Shown: piece by piece, positions 51,125 to 64,000 of the stretch
How positions within the stretch are numbered: the first letter of the stretch is position 1
Layout: every line of letters starts with the position of its first letter
NCBI GenBank assembly: GCA_009926625.1
Contig: RFON01000007.1
Coordinates: forward strand, 1 to 64,000
Length of the DNA stretch: 64,000 bases
Direction of reading: 5' to 3'
From: Planctomycetota bacterium
GTDB taxonomy: Bacteria > Planctomycetota > Phycisphaerae > Phycisphaerales > SM1A02
Notes under the pieces: generated by a model
The model's input: the letters and a program-made list of their open reading frames with translations, nothing else
What the model was told of the DNA's origin: nothing
Databases searched by the model: none
Translations under genes and position numbers: made by a program

Positions 51125-51680
51125 GGAAGGAATGGTACGCCCCTTGCCGTCCACCAAGAAGCCCTCGCCCTCGTGCGTGCTCGATCGCATGCAACAGCCA
51201 TGTCCATTCGGCAAGCAAGTACGGAACGCCCATGTCCGTATGCAGCGTCCGCACCGCATCGTGCACGGACTCAGCAAGCGGTTCCTGCCAGATGCGCGCC
51301 GAGCGATCGCAGTGGTAGGTGCGGCAGGCGGTGGGGCGCGTGCCGTGGATGCTGCACATGTTGTCCACAAGGAATGCGCAGGTTGCACGGCTCAGTGCGC
51401 GCGCGGCCTCATCCGCGCCGAGCGATCGTCCTGTCCGCTGGAGTGTCCAGACCGCTTCAAGTCCCGTGACGGCGAGGAGATGCCCATGTTCGCCGAAGCG
51501 GCAGCAGCGACCGGACGCGACGCAGATCGGACGATGCAATTGTGTGACATCGTCGATGTGTACGTGAAGCGATCCAAGGGAATTGTCCACATCGACGCGC
51601 GCCGCTGCGACCGCCCATTGATCGATCCATTCGTCGGATGGTGGCGTGGCTGGGATGAGGGGGTGCACGGCGCGCCTCAC
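51111..51680 (-). CDS. YkgJ family Cys-cluster protein
   Basis: A 189-residue protein with the CxxCxxxxCC-like cluster of the YkgJ (zinc or iron chelatase-like, UPF0153) family. GRCCRFGEHGHLLAV starts near residue 57, and TCAFLVDNMCSIHGTRPTAC RTYHCD (about residues 100-125) supplies the remaining Cys and His. The function is unknown; metal binding is likely. GTG 51680 overlaps the stop of the other YkgJ gene (GTGA). Two adjacent members of the family in one operon are unusual. Confidence 0.75.
   Translation of the reverse strand: MRRAVHPLIPATPPSDEWIDQWAVAAARVDVDNSLGSLHVHIDDVTQLHRPICVASGRCCRFGEHGHLLAVTGLEAVWTLQRTGRSLGADEAARALSRATCAFLVDNMCSIHGTRPTACRTYHCDRSARIWQEPLAESVHDAVRTLHTDMGVPYLLAEWTWLLHAIEHARGRGLLGGRQGAYHSFHAGV
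51132..51137 (-). promoter_or_regulatory. -10 hexamer TACCAT, 51124 gene
   Basis: On the minus strand TACCAT ends seven bases before the ATG at 51124. It lies inside the 3' end of the YkgJ gene. Confidence 0.4.
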
Positions 51681-52162
51681 CAAGGCGCTGCCGCGTTGTC
51701 CGCATCATCCTGCCCGCGGAGGATGCGAATCTGATCCACTGGAATCAGCGTGCCGGAATCCATGCCGGGGCAGGGGGTTCGCTCTTTCGCGGCGCGCCAT
51801 GCGCGTGCGCTACGGATGTTGTCGCCCCAGAACGGCCATGTTCGGCACTGTGTCGGGCGGGCGAGATAGACGCGGCAGAGTGCCTTCCCAGGCTGCGTGG
51901 TGCGGTCCAGGAAGACGCAGTCGAACCCGTGCTCTGTTTCGTGTTCGTTCAGCGACCGCCGACCTTCGATGACCCGCGAGAATCGCTTCAGGAATTCACC
52001 GCTCGTGATGCCCAGCGCCGCTGCCATGGCATCCGCCTCAGCATCGGTGTGCCACACTGCACCAGGCCCGCCGGTACAGCAGTTGCCGCACTGGGTACAG
52101 GAAAAACGAAGTCCTTCCTGATACCAAGGTGGTTCAGCCGATTGCCGCTGCGACTCGGCCAT
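51677..52162 (-). CDS. YkgJ family Cys-cluster protein
   Basis: A 161-residue protein. FSCTQCGNCCTGGPGAVW near residue 20 and CRVYLARPTQCRTWPFW further on give the YkgJ cluster (CxxCxxCC plus later Cys and His). ATG 52162 lies 25 bases after the rpoC stop, so it is probably in the rpoBC transcript. The in-frame reading to 52381 overlaps rpoC and is shadow. Confidence 0.8.
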   Translation of the reverse strand: MAESQRQSAEPPWYQEGLRFSCTQCGNCCTGGPGAVWHTDAEADAMAAALGITSGEFLKRFSRVIEGRRSLNEHETEHGFDCVFLDRTTQPGKALCRVYLARPTQCRTWPFWGDNIRSARAWRAAKERTPCPGMDSGTLIPVDQIRILRGQDDADNAAAPW

Positions 52163-52187
52163 GGCGCATTCGTCGGATCCGTCGGAC

Positions 52188-55100
52188 TTACTCGTCGCCG
52201 CCTTCGTCGTCGCCTGCCGGCTCCGACGCTTCGTCAACGACTTCCTCTGACTCGACAGCAACCGCGGCCTCCTGGATGGTGGGGGCTGCGCCGCGTCGAT
52301 CTGCTCCGAGTTCCTCGGCCATTCGCGCTGCAGAAGCCATTTCGGCGGCCTCGGAATAGTCGTACTCGTAGCCCTCGACAAGGGGCTTGACCACCATGCT
52401 GGTGTAGGCGTCGAACCCGGTGCCAGCAGGGATCAAGTGTCCGAGCAGGACGTTTTCCTTGAGTCCGACGAGCGTGTCGACCGCACCCTTGAGCGCCGCT
52501 TCGGTGAGCACCTTCGTGGTCTCCTGGAAGCTCGCGCCAGACAGGAAGCTCTCCGATTGCAGCGACGCCTTGGTGATGCCGAGCAGCAGCGTTCGTGCGC
52601 GTGCCGGCTTTGGCTTGCGCGTCTTCGCTGTCGCCTTGCCGGCAAGTTCGGCCTCGGCGTTCGCCTGCTTGGCCTCATCCTTGGTCACGAGTGTTCCCTT
52701 CACCAGCGTGGTGCCGCCACCATCCTCGACGCGGAGGCACTGTGCGAGTCGATCGTTGACCTCGCGGAACACATATCGCTCGACCACATCGTTGGGGAGC
52801 AGATCGCTGTCGCCAACATCCACGACTCGGACCTTGGAGAGCATCTGCCGCAGCACGACTTCAATGTGCTTGTCAGAGATCGGCACGCCCTGTGCGCGGT
52901 ACACATTCTGCACTTCCGTGAGCATGTAGCGGTACAGCTCATCCTCACCCTTGATGGCGAGGATCTCGGCGGGTGTCAGCGCGCCTTCGGTCAGCGGGTC
53001 GCCAGCTTCGATCTCGTCGCCCGAGTGCACCAGAAGACGCTTGCCCTGCAGCACAAAGTGGTCTTCGGCCAGTTCCTCCTTGGCGCCTTCGGCATGGACG
53101 CGAATGGTCATCTTGCCGCGGCGTTCATTGGGCAGCAGTTCGACGCGTCCAGAGATGCGAGCAAGCACGGCGGGGTCGCGCGGGATGCGCGCCTCGAAGA
53201 TCTCGGTGACGCGCGGGAGACCTCCCACGATGTCCGCGCTGCGCGCTGCACCCTTCGGGGTGAACGCGATTCGCTGGCCAGCCTCGATCTGCTGTCCATC
53301 GCGAACCTCGATGTGCGCCTTCGCTGGGAGATGGTGGAGATCGAGCACCTTGCCCGCTGCATCCTCGATCGTGATGCGCGGGTGCATCTCACCCTTGTGC
53401 TCAATGACGACCATCTCCTCCTTGTTCGCCTTGCGCTCGATGCGGACGGTTTCGCCTTCCTCGATGTCGCGGAACTGGATCTTTCCACTCTTCTCGGCGA
53501 GGATCGGCGAGACGTGCACATCCCACTCGAGTACGGGCTGACCCTTCTTGACCTCGGTGCCCGACGCGACCAAGAGTTGCGCTCCGTAAGGCACCTTGTA
53601 CTTCTCCAGTTCGCGACCCTTCGCGTCGAGCACCCGCACCTCGCCTGTCTTGCGGAGTGCGATGCGCTTGGAGGCGTCGCCGTGGAACGGGACATCGCCG
53701 CAGTCGACGAACTCCACACGACCAGCCTGCGTGACCTTCCACTGGTTCTCGGTGGTTGCACTGACCGCGATGCCTCCCGTGTGGAAGGTGCGCATCGTCA
53801 ACTGCGTACCCGGCTCGCCGATCGACTGCGCCGCGATGATGCCCACGGCCAGTCCTTCCTCGACCATGCGCCCCGTCGACATGTCCATGCCATAGCAGGT
53901 CGCGCAAACGCCGCGAGGGGTGAGGCAGGTGAGCGGGCTGCGGACATACACGGTTCGGACGCCCATGTCCTCGATCTGCCGCGCCTTCTCAAGCGTGATG
54001 ATCTCGTTCTTGGCGACGATGGTCTTGTCCGTCCGGGGATCAACGATGCTTTCGCAACTGGTACGGCCCTTGATGATGTCGCGAAGCGGAACATCGATCT
54101 CCTCGCCCTTGTAGATCGCTTCCTTGGCGATGCCACGGGTTTGTTCGCAGTCATGCTCGATGACCACGACCGACTGCGCCACATCGCACAGCTTGCGCGT
54201 GAGATAGCCGGAGTCTGCGGTCTTGAGCGCGGTATCCGACAGTCCCTTTCGAGCGCCGTGGGTGGAGGAGAAGTACTCGATCACCGACAGTCCTTCGCGG
54301 AAGTTCGACTTGATCGGCGTCTCCATGATCTCACCGCTCGGCTTGGCCATCTGGCCGCGCATGCCCGCGAGCTGCTGCATCTGGGTCTTATTGCCTCGCG
54401 CGCCCGAGTCCATGAACATGTACACAGGGTTCATGTAACGCGCATTCCGCTGCGCACCTGACGGCTTGCCGGGCACATTGCCGGCCACGAGCGTGCTCGA
54501 TGCCGTCGTCGTCCGACGATCGTTCTTCAGCGACTCAAGCACGAGCGCCGACAGGGCGTCGCGGCACTGGGCCCACGCATCCATCACGCGGTTTCGGCGC
54601 TCGTCGTCGGTGGTGTTGCCGTCCTCGTACGCGGAACGAGCCGAGTCCACCTTGCGCTGGCTCGCCTCGATGAGGCGCTCCTTGTCGGCGGGAATGCTGA
54701 GATCCGTGATGCCGAAGGAGAGTCCGCTGGTGGTGCTCGCCTTGAAGCCGGTCTCCTTGAGGGCGTCGAGCAGTTCGATGGTGGCACCCTTGCCGAGGCG
54801 TGCGAATGTGTCGTCGATCACACGGGCCGCGCCCTTCTTGCCGAGCGCGCAGTTGTAGAACGGCATGCCGTCAGCGAGGATTTGCGAGAACACCACGCGC
54901 CCGACGGTGGTGCGAAGCCTGCGGTTGGTCGGTGTCGCAACGGGCGCATCGCCGGCAGCCTGGATGACCTGCGCGAAGCGCTCGAGCCGCACATCCACCC
55001 ATTCATGGACACCGATCTTGCCGAGGTCGTGCGCAAGCAACATCTCCTGCACGCTGCTGAATGCGGGCACCTTGGCGTCTGCGGCGGGCTTGTCGATCGG

Positions 55101-56648
55101 CGCTGCCGTCAGGAAGTACACGCCCATGACGATGTCCTGCGACGGACTGACAATCGGGTTTCCGTTGGCGGGCGAGAAAATGTTGTGCGTGCTCATCATC
55201 AGCACCTGCGCTTCCACTTGCGCCTCGACCGACAGCGGCAGGTGGACGGCCATCTGATCGCCGTCGAAATCTGCGTTGTAGGCCGTGCACACGAGCGGAT
55301 GCACCTTGATCGCATTGCCTTCGACGAGCACAGGTTCGAACGCCTGAATGCCCATTCGGTGAAGGGTTGGGGCGCGGTTCAACAGCACGGGGTGGTTCCG
55401 CGTGACCTGGTCGAGAATGTCCCACACCTGGCTGTCGCGCCTCTCGAGCATTCGCTTGGCGCTCTTGATGGTGTCGGCGAGCCCCTGCTCCTTCAGCTTG
55501 CGGATGATGAAGGGTTGGAAGAGTTCGAGCGCGATCTTCTTCGGAAGTCCGCACTGCCAGAGCTTCAGTTCCGGACCGACCACGATCACCGATCGCGCCG
55601 AGTAGTCGACGCGCTTGCCGAGCAGGTTCTCGCGGAAGCGGCCCTGCTTGCCCTTGATCATGTCCGTGATCGACTTCAGCGGTCGATTGCTCGAGCCGAG
55701 CACCGGGCGTCGGCAGCGGCCGTTGTCGAACAACGCATCCACTGCCTGCTGCAGCATGCGCTTTTCGTTGCGAATGATGACCTCTGGGGCGTTGAGGTCC
55801 ATCAACTTCTTGAGGCGGTTGTTGCGGTTGATGATGCGCCTGTACAGGTCGTTGAGGTCGCTTGTTGCGAAGTTGCCGCTCTGCAGCAGCACGAGCGGGC
55901 GCAGCTGCGGCGGAATCACGGGGACTACATCAAGCACCATCCACTGCGGGTCATTCTGCGAGCCACGGATCTGCTCGACGATCTTCAGGCGCTTGGAGAG
56001 GTCCTTGGCCTTCTGCTTGCTTCGCGTCTCCGCGAGTTCCGTCCGAACCTCCGTCGCGATGGCGTCGAGGTCAAGCAGGGCGGGTGAAAGCAGTTCGCGG
56101 ATCGCCTCCGCGCCCATCATTGCGGTGAACTTCCCGCCGTGCTTCGCGGAGTACTCGCGGAACTCGTCGTCGGTCAGCACCTGCTTGAACTCAAGATCCG
56201 TCGATCCTGGATCGGTCACGACATAATCCTGGAAGTAGACGATCTTCTCGATGTCGCCCGTTCGCATGCCAAGCAGCGTCCCGAGCCGACTGGGCAGCGC
56301 CTTGAAGAACCAGATGTGCACGGCGGGTGCCGCAAGGTTGATGTGCCCCATGCGCTTGCGACGGACGCGGGAATGCGTCACCTTCACGCCGCAGCGGTCA
56401 CAGATGATCCCCTTGTACTTGGTGCCCTTGTACTTGCCGCAGGCGCACTCGTAATCGCGCTCGGGGCCGAAGATCCGCTCGCAGAAAAGTCCATCGCGCT
56501 CTGGGCGATAGGTGCGGTAATTGATCGTCTCGGGCTTCTTGACCTCGCCGAAGCTCCAACTTCGGATGTCGTTCGGGCTCGCCAGCTGGATGCGGACGGC
56601 GCCATAGTCGTTCACGCGGTCAAAAACGCTTTCGGCCATGTTGTTCAT
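52188..56648 (-). CDS. rpoC: RNA polymerase beta' subunit
   Basis: A 1486-residue subunit. Zinc site 1 is [20 protein letters not shown] (about 68-87), and the catalytic motif [12 protein letters not shown] is near residue 457. The lid, rudder and trigger loop ([24 protein letters not shown]) are as expected. The tail is acidic, with repeated Asp and Glu. ATG 56648 or ATG 56639 is the start. It is separated from rpoB by 114 bp that contain a short tandem repeat. Confidence 0.96.
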   Translation of the reverse strand: MNNMAESVFDRVNDYGAVRIQLASPNDIRSWSFGEVKKPETINYRTYRPERDGLFCERIFGPERDYECACGKYKGTKYKGIICDRCGVKVTHSRVRRKRMGHINLAAPAVHIWFFKALPSRLGTLLGMRTGDIEKIVYFQDYVVTDPGSTDLEFKQVLTDDEFREYSAKHGGKFTAMMGAEAIRELLSPALLDLDAIATEVRTELAETRSKQKAKDLSKRLKIVEQIRGSQNDPQWMVLDVVPVIPPQLRPLVLLQSGNFATSDLNDLYRRIINRNNRLKKLMDLNAPEVIIRNEKRMLQQAVDALFDNGRCRRPVLGSSNRPLKSITDMIKGKQGRFRENLLGKRVDYSARSVIVVGPELKLWQCGLPKKIALELFQPFIIRKLKEQGLADTIKSAKRMLERRDSQVWDILDQVTRNHPVLLNRAPTLHRMGIQAFEPVLVEGNAIKVHPLVCTAYNADFDGDQMAVHLPLSVEAQVEAQVLMMSTHNIFSPANGNPIVSPSQDIVMGVYFLTAAPIDKPAADAKVPAFSSVQEMLLAHDLGKIGVHEWVDVRLERFAQVIQAAGDAPVATPTNRRLRTTVGRVVFSQILADGMPFYNCALGKKGAARVIDDTFARLGKGATIELLDALKETGFKASTTSGLSFGITDLSIPADKERLIEASQRKVDSARSAYEDGNTTDDERRNRVMDAWAQCRDALSALVLESLKNDRRTTTASSTLVAGNVPGKPSGAQRNARYMNPVYMFMDSGARGNKTQMQQLAGMRGQMAKPSGEIMETPIKSNFREGLSVIEYFSSTHGARKGLSDTALKTADSGYLTRKLCDVAQSVVVIEHDCEQTRGIAKEAIYKGEEIDVPLRDIIKGRTSCESIVDPRTDKTIVAKNEIITLEKARQIEDMGVRTVYVRSPLTCLTPRGVCATCYGMDMSTGRMVEEGLAVGIIAAQSIGEPGTQLTMRTFHTGGIAVSATTENQWKVTQAGRVEFVDCGDVPFHGDASKRIALRKTGEVRVLDAKGRELEKYKVPYGAQLLVASGTEVKKGQPVLEWDVHVSPILAEKSGKIQFRDIEEGETVRIERKANKEEMVVIEHKGEMHPRITIEDAAGKVLDLHHLPAKAHIEVRDGQQIEAGQRIAFTPKGAARSADIVGGLPRVTEIFEARIPRDPAVLARISGRVELLPNERRGKMTIRVHAEGAKEELAEDHFVLQGKRLLVHSGDEIEAGDPLTEGALTPAEILAIKGEDELYRYMLTEVQNVYRAQGVPISDKHIEVVLRQMLSKVRVVDVGDSDLLPNDVVERYVFREVNDRLAQCLRVEDGGGTTLVKGTLVTKDEAKQANAEAELAGKATAKTRKPKPARARTLLLGITKASLQSESFLSGASFQETTKVLTEAALKGAVDTLVGLKENVLLGHLIPAGTGFDAYTSMVVKPLVEGYEYDYSEAAEMASAARMAEELGADRRGAAPTIQEAAVAVESEEVVDEASEPAGDDEGGDE

Positions 56649-56672
56649 GGTGTGTCTCTCGAATCTGCGGTC

Positions 56673-56708
56673 GGTGACAGGTCGGTCGTCAGGTCAGTTG
56701 TCAGGTCA
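56673..56708 (-). repeat. 12-bp tandem repeat between rpoB and rpoC
   Basis: Three units of about 12 bp with the core gtcaggtca (plus strand), one of them with two changes. It is short and imperfect, and its meaning is unknown. The rest of the 114-bp gap shows nothing clear. Confidence 0.5.
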
Positions 56709-56762
56709 GGGGAGTATCAGTCGTGAGGAGTTCAGCTTGGGGGGCAGAGGTTGCGTCGATGG

Positions 56763-60593
<3,831 letters not shown>

Positions 60594-60737
60594 CTCAGGA
60601 GAGTCTCGCTCGGTCCGCAGCCACGCGCGCTCGGCCCGAACCCTTCACGAAGACAACGCAACAGCGAGCCACAGGGGCGTTTTCGCCGTCGATTGCTGAA
60701 GTGAAGTGCACCTGCCTGAACGTGCGCCAAGTCCCGA

Positions 60738-60767
60738 AGAGTAGCACGCCCCGCGTTCGCCGCGCAA
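60738..60767 (-). promoter_or_regulatory. rpoB promoter
   Basis: On the minus strand TTGCGC (60767-60762) and TACTCT (60743-60738) with an 18-base spacer. It leaves a leader of about 140 bases, unlike most genes here. The 429-bp stretch 60594-61022 holds this promoter, the terminator at 60940 and nothing else that I can recognise. Confidence 0.5.
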
Positions 60768-60939
60768 GGGGCTCGATCTTGAACTTCGAGGAATTTTGTC
60801 CAATCCACGCGCGAAACAAACTCGGACATTGCCTGCGGGTCGCTTTGCAAGCGCAAAGTGCGCTGCCGCCCGCGTCCCCCATGTTCCCGTGCGTTTCCAT
60901 GCCAAGGGTCTCTGACCTTGGAAGCCCTCGGAAGTGAAA

Positions 60940-60965
60940 GCGGACCCCACTTGCGTGGGGTCCGC
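60940..60965 (-). terminator. Intrinsic terminator after rplL
   Basis: A perfect 11-bp inverted repeat GCGGACCCCAC/GTGGGGTCCGC with a 4-base loop, followed on the minus strand by TTTCACTT. It lies 58 bases past the rplL stop and 350 before rpoB. The T-run is short, so it may act partly as an attenuator. Confidence 0.7.
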
Positions 60966-61022
60966 CTGATGTGCTCCTTCACCTATTGCTTCAGCGGGCC
61001 AACGAACGGGCTCGCCTTTCAA

Positions 61023-61433
61023 TCACTTCATCGTGACCTTGCCGCCAGCCGCCTCGAGAGCGGCCTTGAGCTTCTCTGCCTCTTCCTTGGGGATGTTCTC
61101 CTTCACGGGCTTCGGTGCACCGTCGACCAGGTCCTTTGCTTCCTTCAGACCAAGTCCCGTTGCCTCGCGAACAACCTTGATCACATTGATCTTGCTCGCG
61201 CCTGAGTTTTCGAGAACAACGGTGAACTCGGTCTGCTCGACAGCAGCTGCGGCGCCACCGCCAGCATCGCCAGCCGCCGCCATCATCACGGCTCCACCCG
61301 CAGCGGGCTCGATGCCGTACTTGTCCTTCATGTAATCCGCCAATTCAACGGCCTCCTTGAGGGTGAGGCCGGCGATCGAGTCGCCGAGCGTTGAGATCTT
61401 CGCGTCGTAGGTCTTTGCTTCTGCATCTGACAT
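61023..61433 (-). CDS. rplL: Ribosomal protein L7/L12
   Basis: 136 residues: an N-terminal dimerisation helix ([20 protein letters not shown]), an Ala/Gly hinge ([15 protein letters not shown]) and the C-terminal factor-binding domain ([20 protein letters not shown] and [13 protein letters not shown]). It is about 15 residues longer than usual at the N-terminus. Confidence 0.96.
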   Translation of the reverse strand: MSDAEAKTYDAKISTLGDSIAGLTLKEAVELADYMKDKYGIEPAAGGAVMMAAAGDAGGGAAAAVEQTEFTVVLENSGASKINVIKVVREATGLGLKEAKDLVDGAPKPVKENIPKEEAEKLKAALEAAGGKVTMK

Positions 61434-61534
61434 GGTGAAACTCCTGAGTGTGAATGCTTCCCAGAGGCGGCACCACGAGGTGCCATTTCATCCCCGAAGG
61501 GACCAGTGGAAACGCGTTTGGGGTCTTGATCGGT

Positions 61535-62080
61535 TCAGCCCGCCTTGGCGATGGTCTCGCCTTTCTCGAGGCGTTCCTGAACCTGCTTGACGATGCCGAG
61601 CACACGCTTGCCCGGCGAAACGACGGTGCCCATCACCTTGCGTGCTGGGGAGAGGATGAGGGTGACGAACTGCGACTGCGCCTCTTCACGGGTCGGGAAC
61701 TTGCTGAGGCGCTTCACGCCCTCCGCTCCCTCGAACCACGCGCCATCGATGCAGGCACCCATGAGCGAAAGTTGCTCGTTGGTCTCGGCAGTCTTGACGA
61801 GTTCGCGCGCGATCGACACCACGCTGCTCTGACCGTAGACGATTGCCCGAGGACCCTTCAGTCCGGGGTTCAGCGCCTCGAGCGGCGTTCCTGCGAACGC
61901 GCGCTTGGCGAGCGAGTTCTTCACGACGGTCACGCGCACCTGGCTGGTGCGCAGCTGCGCACGCAGTTGCGTGTTGGCGCGCGCGGGCATCCCGCGCAGT
62001 TCGACGAGCACCGCGCCTTCGACCTGCTCAAAGCGCTTGCGGTACTCCGACACGATCATGTTCTTGATTGGCTTGCTCAT
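61535..62080 (-). CDS. rplJ: Ribosomal protein L10
   Basis: 181 residues with the L10 N-terminal rRNA-binding domain (KPIKNMIVSEYRKRFEQVEG) and a C-terminal helix for L12 dimers. It lies between rplA (29-base gap) and rplL (101-base gap). No long leader precedes it, so the usual L10 autoregulation site upstream of rplJ is not obvious. Confidence 0.93.
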   Translation of the reverse strand: MSKPIKNMIVSEYRKRFEQVEGAVLVELRGMPARANTQLRAQLRTSQVRVTVVKNSLAKRAFAGTPLEALNPGLKGPRAIVYGQSSVVSIARELVKTAETNEQLSLMGACIDGAWFEGAEGVKRLSKFPTREEAQSQFVTLILSPARKVMGTVVSPGKRVLGIVKQVQERLEKGETIAKAG

Positions 62081-62109
62081 GGGAAGTCCTTGGGTCCTTG
62101 ATCGCTTGG

Positions 62110-62820
62110 TCAGACGGCCAGCGGAACGCCTGGGCTCATTGCCGCGCTGATGACGCAGCGACGGATGTACATGCCCTTGGCTGCCGACGGCTTGGCCTTC
62201 TGGATGATGCCGATGAAGTGCTCGATGTTGGCGATGAGATCCGAGTCATCGAATGACATCTTGCCAACCACGCAGTGGACATTGCCGCCCTCGTCGTTGC
62301 GGTACTCGACCTTTCCCGCGGCATACTCACGAACAGCGGTGGCAACATCGGGGGTGACGGTGCCGGCCTTCGGCGATGGCATGAGTCCCTTGGGACCAAG
62401 CACCTTGCCGAGCTTGCTGACCACGCGCATCATGTCGGGGCTGGCCACCGCGACATCGAAGTCCATCCACCCGCCTTCGATGCGCGCGACGAGGTCATCG
62501 CCGCCCGCCTCCACCGCGCCAGCGGCCTTTGCGCCAGCGATCTTGTCACTGCCGCAGAAGCACACGACGCGGGCAGTCTTGCCGACGCCCTTGGGGAAGG
62601 AGATTGCGCCGCGAAGTGCCTGGTCTGCTGCCTTGGGGTCGATGCCGAGATGCACCACGATGTTCACGGTTTGATCGAACTTTGGCGCCTTGTACTTCCG
62701 CAGCGCAGCAATGGCGGCGGATGGCGACTGTGGTTCCGTGATGCGCTCCTCAAGGTTCTTGCGGACGCGCTTGCTGTGACCGACGAGGCGTGCTCGTGCG
62801 TTGGGTGTTCGAAGTGCCAT
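62110..62820 (-). CDS. rplA: Ribosomal protein L1
   Basis: 236 residues. The L1 signature is DVAVASPDMMRVVSKLGKVL followed by GPKGLMPSPKAGTV. It follows rplK by 4 bases. L1 normally binds its own mRNA near rplK. Confidence 0.95.
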   Translation of the reverse strand: MALRTPNARARLVGHSKRVRKNLEERITEPQSPSAAIAALRKYKAPKFDQTVNIVVHLGIDPKAADQALRGAISFPKGVGKTARVVCFCGSDKIAGAKAAGAVEAGGDDLVARIEGGWMDFDVAVASPDMMRVVSKLGKVLGPKGLMPSPKAGTVTPDVATAVREYAAGKVEYRNDEGGNVHCVVGKMSFDDSDLIANIEHFIGIIQKAKPSAAKGMYIRRCVISAAMSPGVPLAV

Positions 62821-62824
62821 GCGT

Positions 62825-63250
62825 TCAGCCCTCCACCGTGACGCCCATCGAGCGGGCAGTTCCTGCGATCACGCGCATGGCAGCCTCGACACTGCCGGCG
62901 TTCAAGTCCTTCATCTTGTCTTCGGCGATCTTGCGAAGCTGTGCTTGCGACAACTTGCCGACCTTTTCCGAGTTCGGCTTGCCCGAACCCTTTTCGATCT
63001 TGAGTGCGGTTGCGATCAGCACCGACGACGGCGAACTCTTGATCTCGAGGTCAAAGGTGCGGTCGGCGTAGACGGTCACCACGCAACCAACGACACGGCC
63101 GTTGAACTCGCGGGTGGCGTCGTTGAACTTCTGGATGAACTGTCCGGGATTGACGCCATTGGCGCCGAGCACCGGTCCGAGCGGAGGAGCCGGGGTTGCC
63201 TTGCCGCCCGGGGCAAGGATCTTGAACTGCTTCTGGATCTTCTTGGCCAT
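62825..63250 (-). CDS. rplK: Ribosomal protein L11
   Basis: 141 residues, starting MAKKIQKQFKILAPGGKATP then APPLGPVLGANGVNPGQF, with the C-terminal rRNA-binding domain KLSQAQLRKIAEDKMKDL. First gene of rplKAJL. The longer reading to 63988 is shadow over tyrS. Confidence 0.96.
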   Translation of the reverse strand: MAKKIQKQFKILAPGGKATPAPPLGPVLGANGVNPGQFIQKFNDATREFNGRVVGCVVTVYADRTFDLEIKSSPSSVLIATALKIEKGSGKPNSEKVGKLSQAQLRKIAEDKMKDLNAGSVEAAMRVIAGTARSMGVTVEG

Positions 63251-63354
63251 GTCTGGAACCTCCCACCTGGCGTGCCCCGACGGGGGGCGAAGCCGGCCCA
63301 GCCAAGGTCCGGCGCGCGCAAGTAGTGCATGCGGTCTGGGATTTCGAGCCGCAC

Positions 63355-63383
63355 AGGGTAGCCGTGTGTCCGGCACGGTGCAA
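63355..63383 (-). promoter_or_regulatory. rplK promoter
   Basis: On the minus strand TTGCAC (63383-63378), a 17-base spacer and TACCCT (63360-63355). The leader is about 100 bases long, which leaves room for L1 feedback control. It is back to back with the tyrS promoter. Confidence 0.6.
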
Positions 63384-63400
63384 GGGCGGAGGTGCATGAA

Positions 63401-63429
63401 TTGCGCATGAACCCGTGTCCACTTATAGG
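63401..63429 (+). promoter_or_regulatory. tyrS promoter
   Basis: TTGCGC (63401-63406), a 17-base spacer and TATAGG (63424-63429), 13 bases before the ATG. The same -35 as at rpoB. Confidence 0.5.
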
Positions 63430-63442
63430 ATGCAAAGTCCTC

Positions 63443-64000
63443 ATGTCCACGGACTTCCTGAGCGAACTGAATTGGCGTGGACTGCTGCACCAAACGACTT
63501 CGCCGCTGCTCCAAGGGCACCTGCTCTCGGCATCGCGCCTGGGTTACTGCGGGTTCGACCCGACGAGCGACAGCCTGACTGTCGGCAATCTCGTGCCGCT
63601 GCTGATCCTTGCGCGTTGGCAGCAGGCTGGTCACCGCCCGCTCGTGGTGATGGGCGGCGCAACCGGACTGATCGGTGATCCGAGCGGCAAATCGGCAGAA
63701 CGCCAGTTGCTGAGCGCCGACCGAGTGCTGCACAACATTTCGCAGCAGCGGCCTGTGTTCACGCGACTGCTCGACTTTTCCGGAAAGCACGCCGCAAGCA
63801 TCGTCGACAATGCCGATTGGTTGCTGCGGCTCGGCTATGTCGAAGTGCTTCGTGAGGTCGGCAAGCACTTCTCGGTGAATCAGATGATTGCGCGGGACTC
63901 CGTCGCGGTTCGACTGAACGAGCGCGAGCAGGGCATCTCGTACACGGAATTCAGCTACATGGTGCTGCAGGCGTACGACTTCCTGCACCTGCAGCGCACC
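63443..64000 (+). CDS. tyrS: Tyrosyl-tRNA synthetase (cut by window end)
   Basis: The first 186 residues are in the window. A class I synthetase: YCGFDPTSDSLTVGNLVPLL carries the HIGH-like motif (TVGN), and GGATGLIGDPSGKSAERQLL follows. The region GISYTEFSYMVLQAYDFLHL is typical of TyrRS. The KMSKS motif lies beyond the window. No stop is met before 64000. Confidence 0.93.
   Translation, partial: MSTDFLSELNWRGLLHQTTSPLLQGHLLSASRLGYCGFDPTSDSLTVGNLVPLLILARWQQAGHRPLVVMGGATGLIGDPSGKSAERQLLSADRVLHNISQQRPVFTRLLDFSGKHAASIVDNADWLLRLGYVEVLREVGKHFSVNQMIARDSVAVRLNEREQGISYTEFSYMVLQAYDFLHLQRT

Noticed and set aside
61469-61484. 6-bp hairpin GGCACC/GGTGCC between rplL and rplJ
   Set aside because: Weak, with no T-run; not enough for a terminator or an L10 site.

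Overview
The window is a GC-rich, gene-dense bacterial chromosome segment with about 55 genes and hardly any spacer DNA. It most likely comes from a planctomycete of the class Phycisphaerae. This rests on several traits taken together: huge secreted Cys-rich proteins with a dockerin-like Asp-rich C-terminus, a MoxR/DUF58/VWA operon, an lpxB gene (so a Gram-negative type envelope), an AzgA-type permease, and the general protein style. No 16S rRNA gene is present, so the placement is inference. There are no phages, insertion sequences or CRISPR arrays.

Layout. 1-3.6 kb: pheT, a cyclodeaminase and an alpha/beta hydrolase in one minus-strand operon with 4-base overlaps. 3.7-5.6 kb: two lipoprotein genes, the second broken by a 72-bp sequence also present in the permease gene 7.5 kb away, then an ECF-like sigma factor. 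5.6-8.3 kb: hscA-ispD. 8.3-12.4 kb: ferrous iron uptake (feoA-feoB plus a small Cys-rich membrane partner), an AzgA-like purine permease and a BFD-type [2Fe-2S] protein. 12.4-19.2 kb: a coiled-coil exported protein, divergent from a large membrane coiled-coil protein followed by MoxR, DUF58 and VWA/BatA-like genes. 19.2-27.2 kb: mixed housekeeping genes (TPR-YggX fusion, pyrD, zincin, zinc ribbon protein, cdsA, CPBP protease, HAD phosphatase, sucC, tRNA-Ser). 27.2-36.7 kb: pgeF, then three very large exported protease-like proteins. 36.9-45 kb: purD, ald, an exported unknown, trxB, aspS, lpxB. 45-50.1 kb: a complete branched-chain amino-acid type ABC transporter (livKHMGF). 50.2-63.3 kb: the minus-strand transcription and translation block rplK-rplA-rplJ-rplL // rpoB-rpoC, followed by two YkgJ-type Cys-cluster proteins and an unknown gene. 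The window ends inside tyrS.

The gene expression signals are the most unusual part. At least fourteen genes that begin a transcription unit have a TANNNT -10 hexamer only 5-10 bases before the start codon and no Shine-Dalgarno sequence, which suggests that leaderless or near-leaderless mRNAs are the rule. Downstream genes are then attached by ATGA or GTGA overlaps, fifteen in this window. The feoA promoter carries a 17-bp Fur-box-like palindrome that exactly fills its spacer. One divergent pair has overlapping -10 elements within a gap of about 17 bp.

The main protein oddities are: a LivG ATPase with a two-helix hydrophobic insertion between Walker A and the Q-loop; a metalloprotease-like protein whose HExxH has become RExxQ; a subtilase with Glu in place of the catalytic Asp; a PheT without the EMAP-type tRNA-binding domain; and a TPR-YggX fusion. 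Start sites, promoters and family assignments come from reading the sequence by eye; no database search was run.
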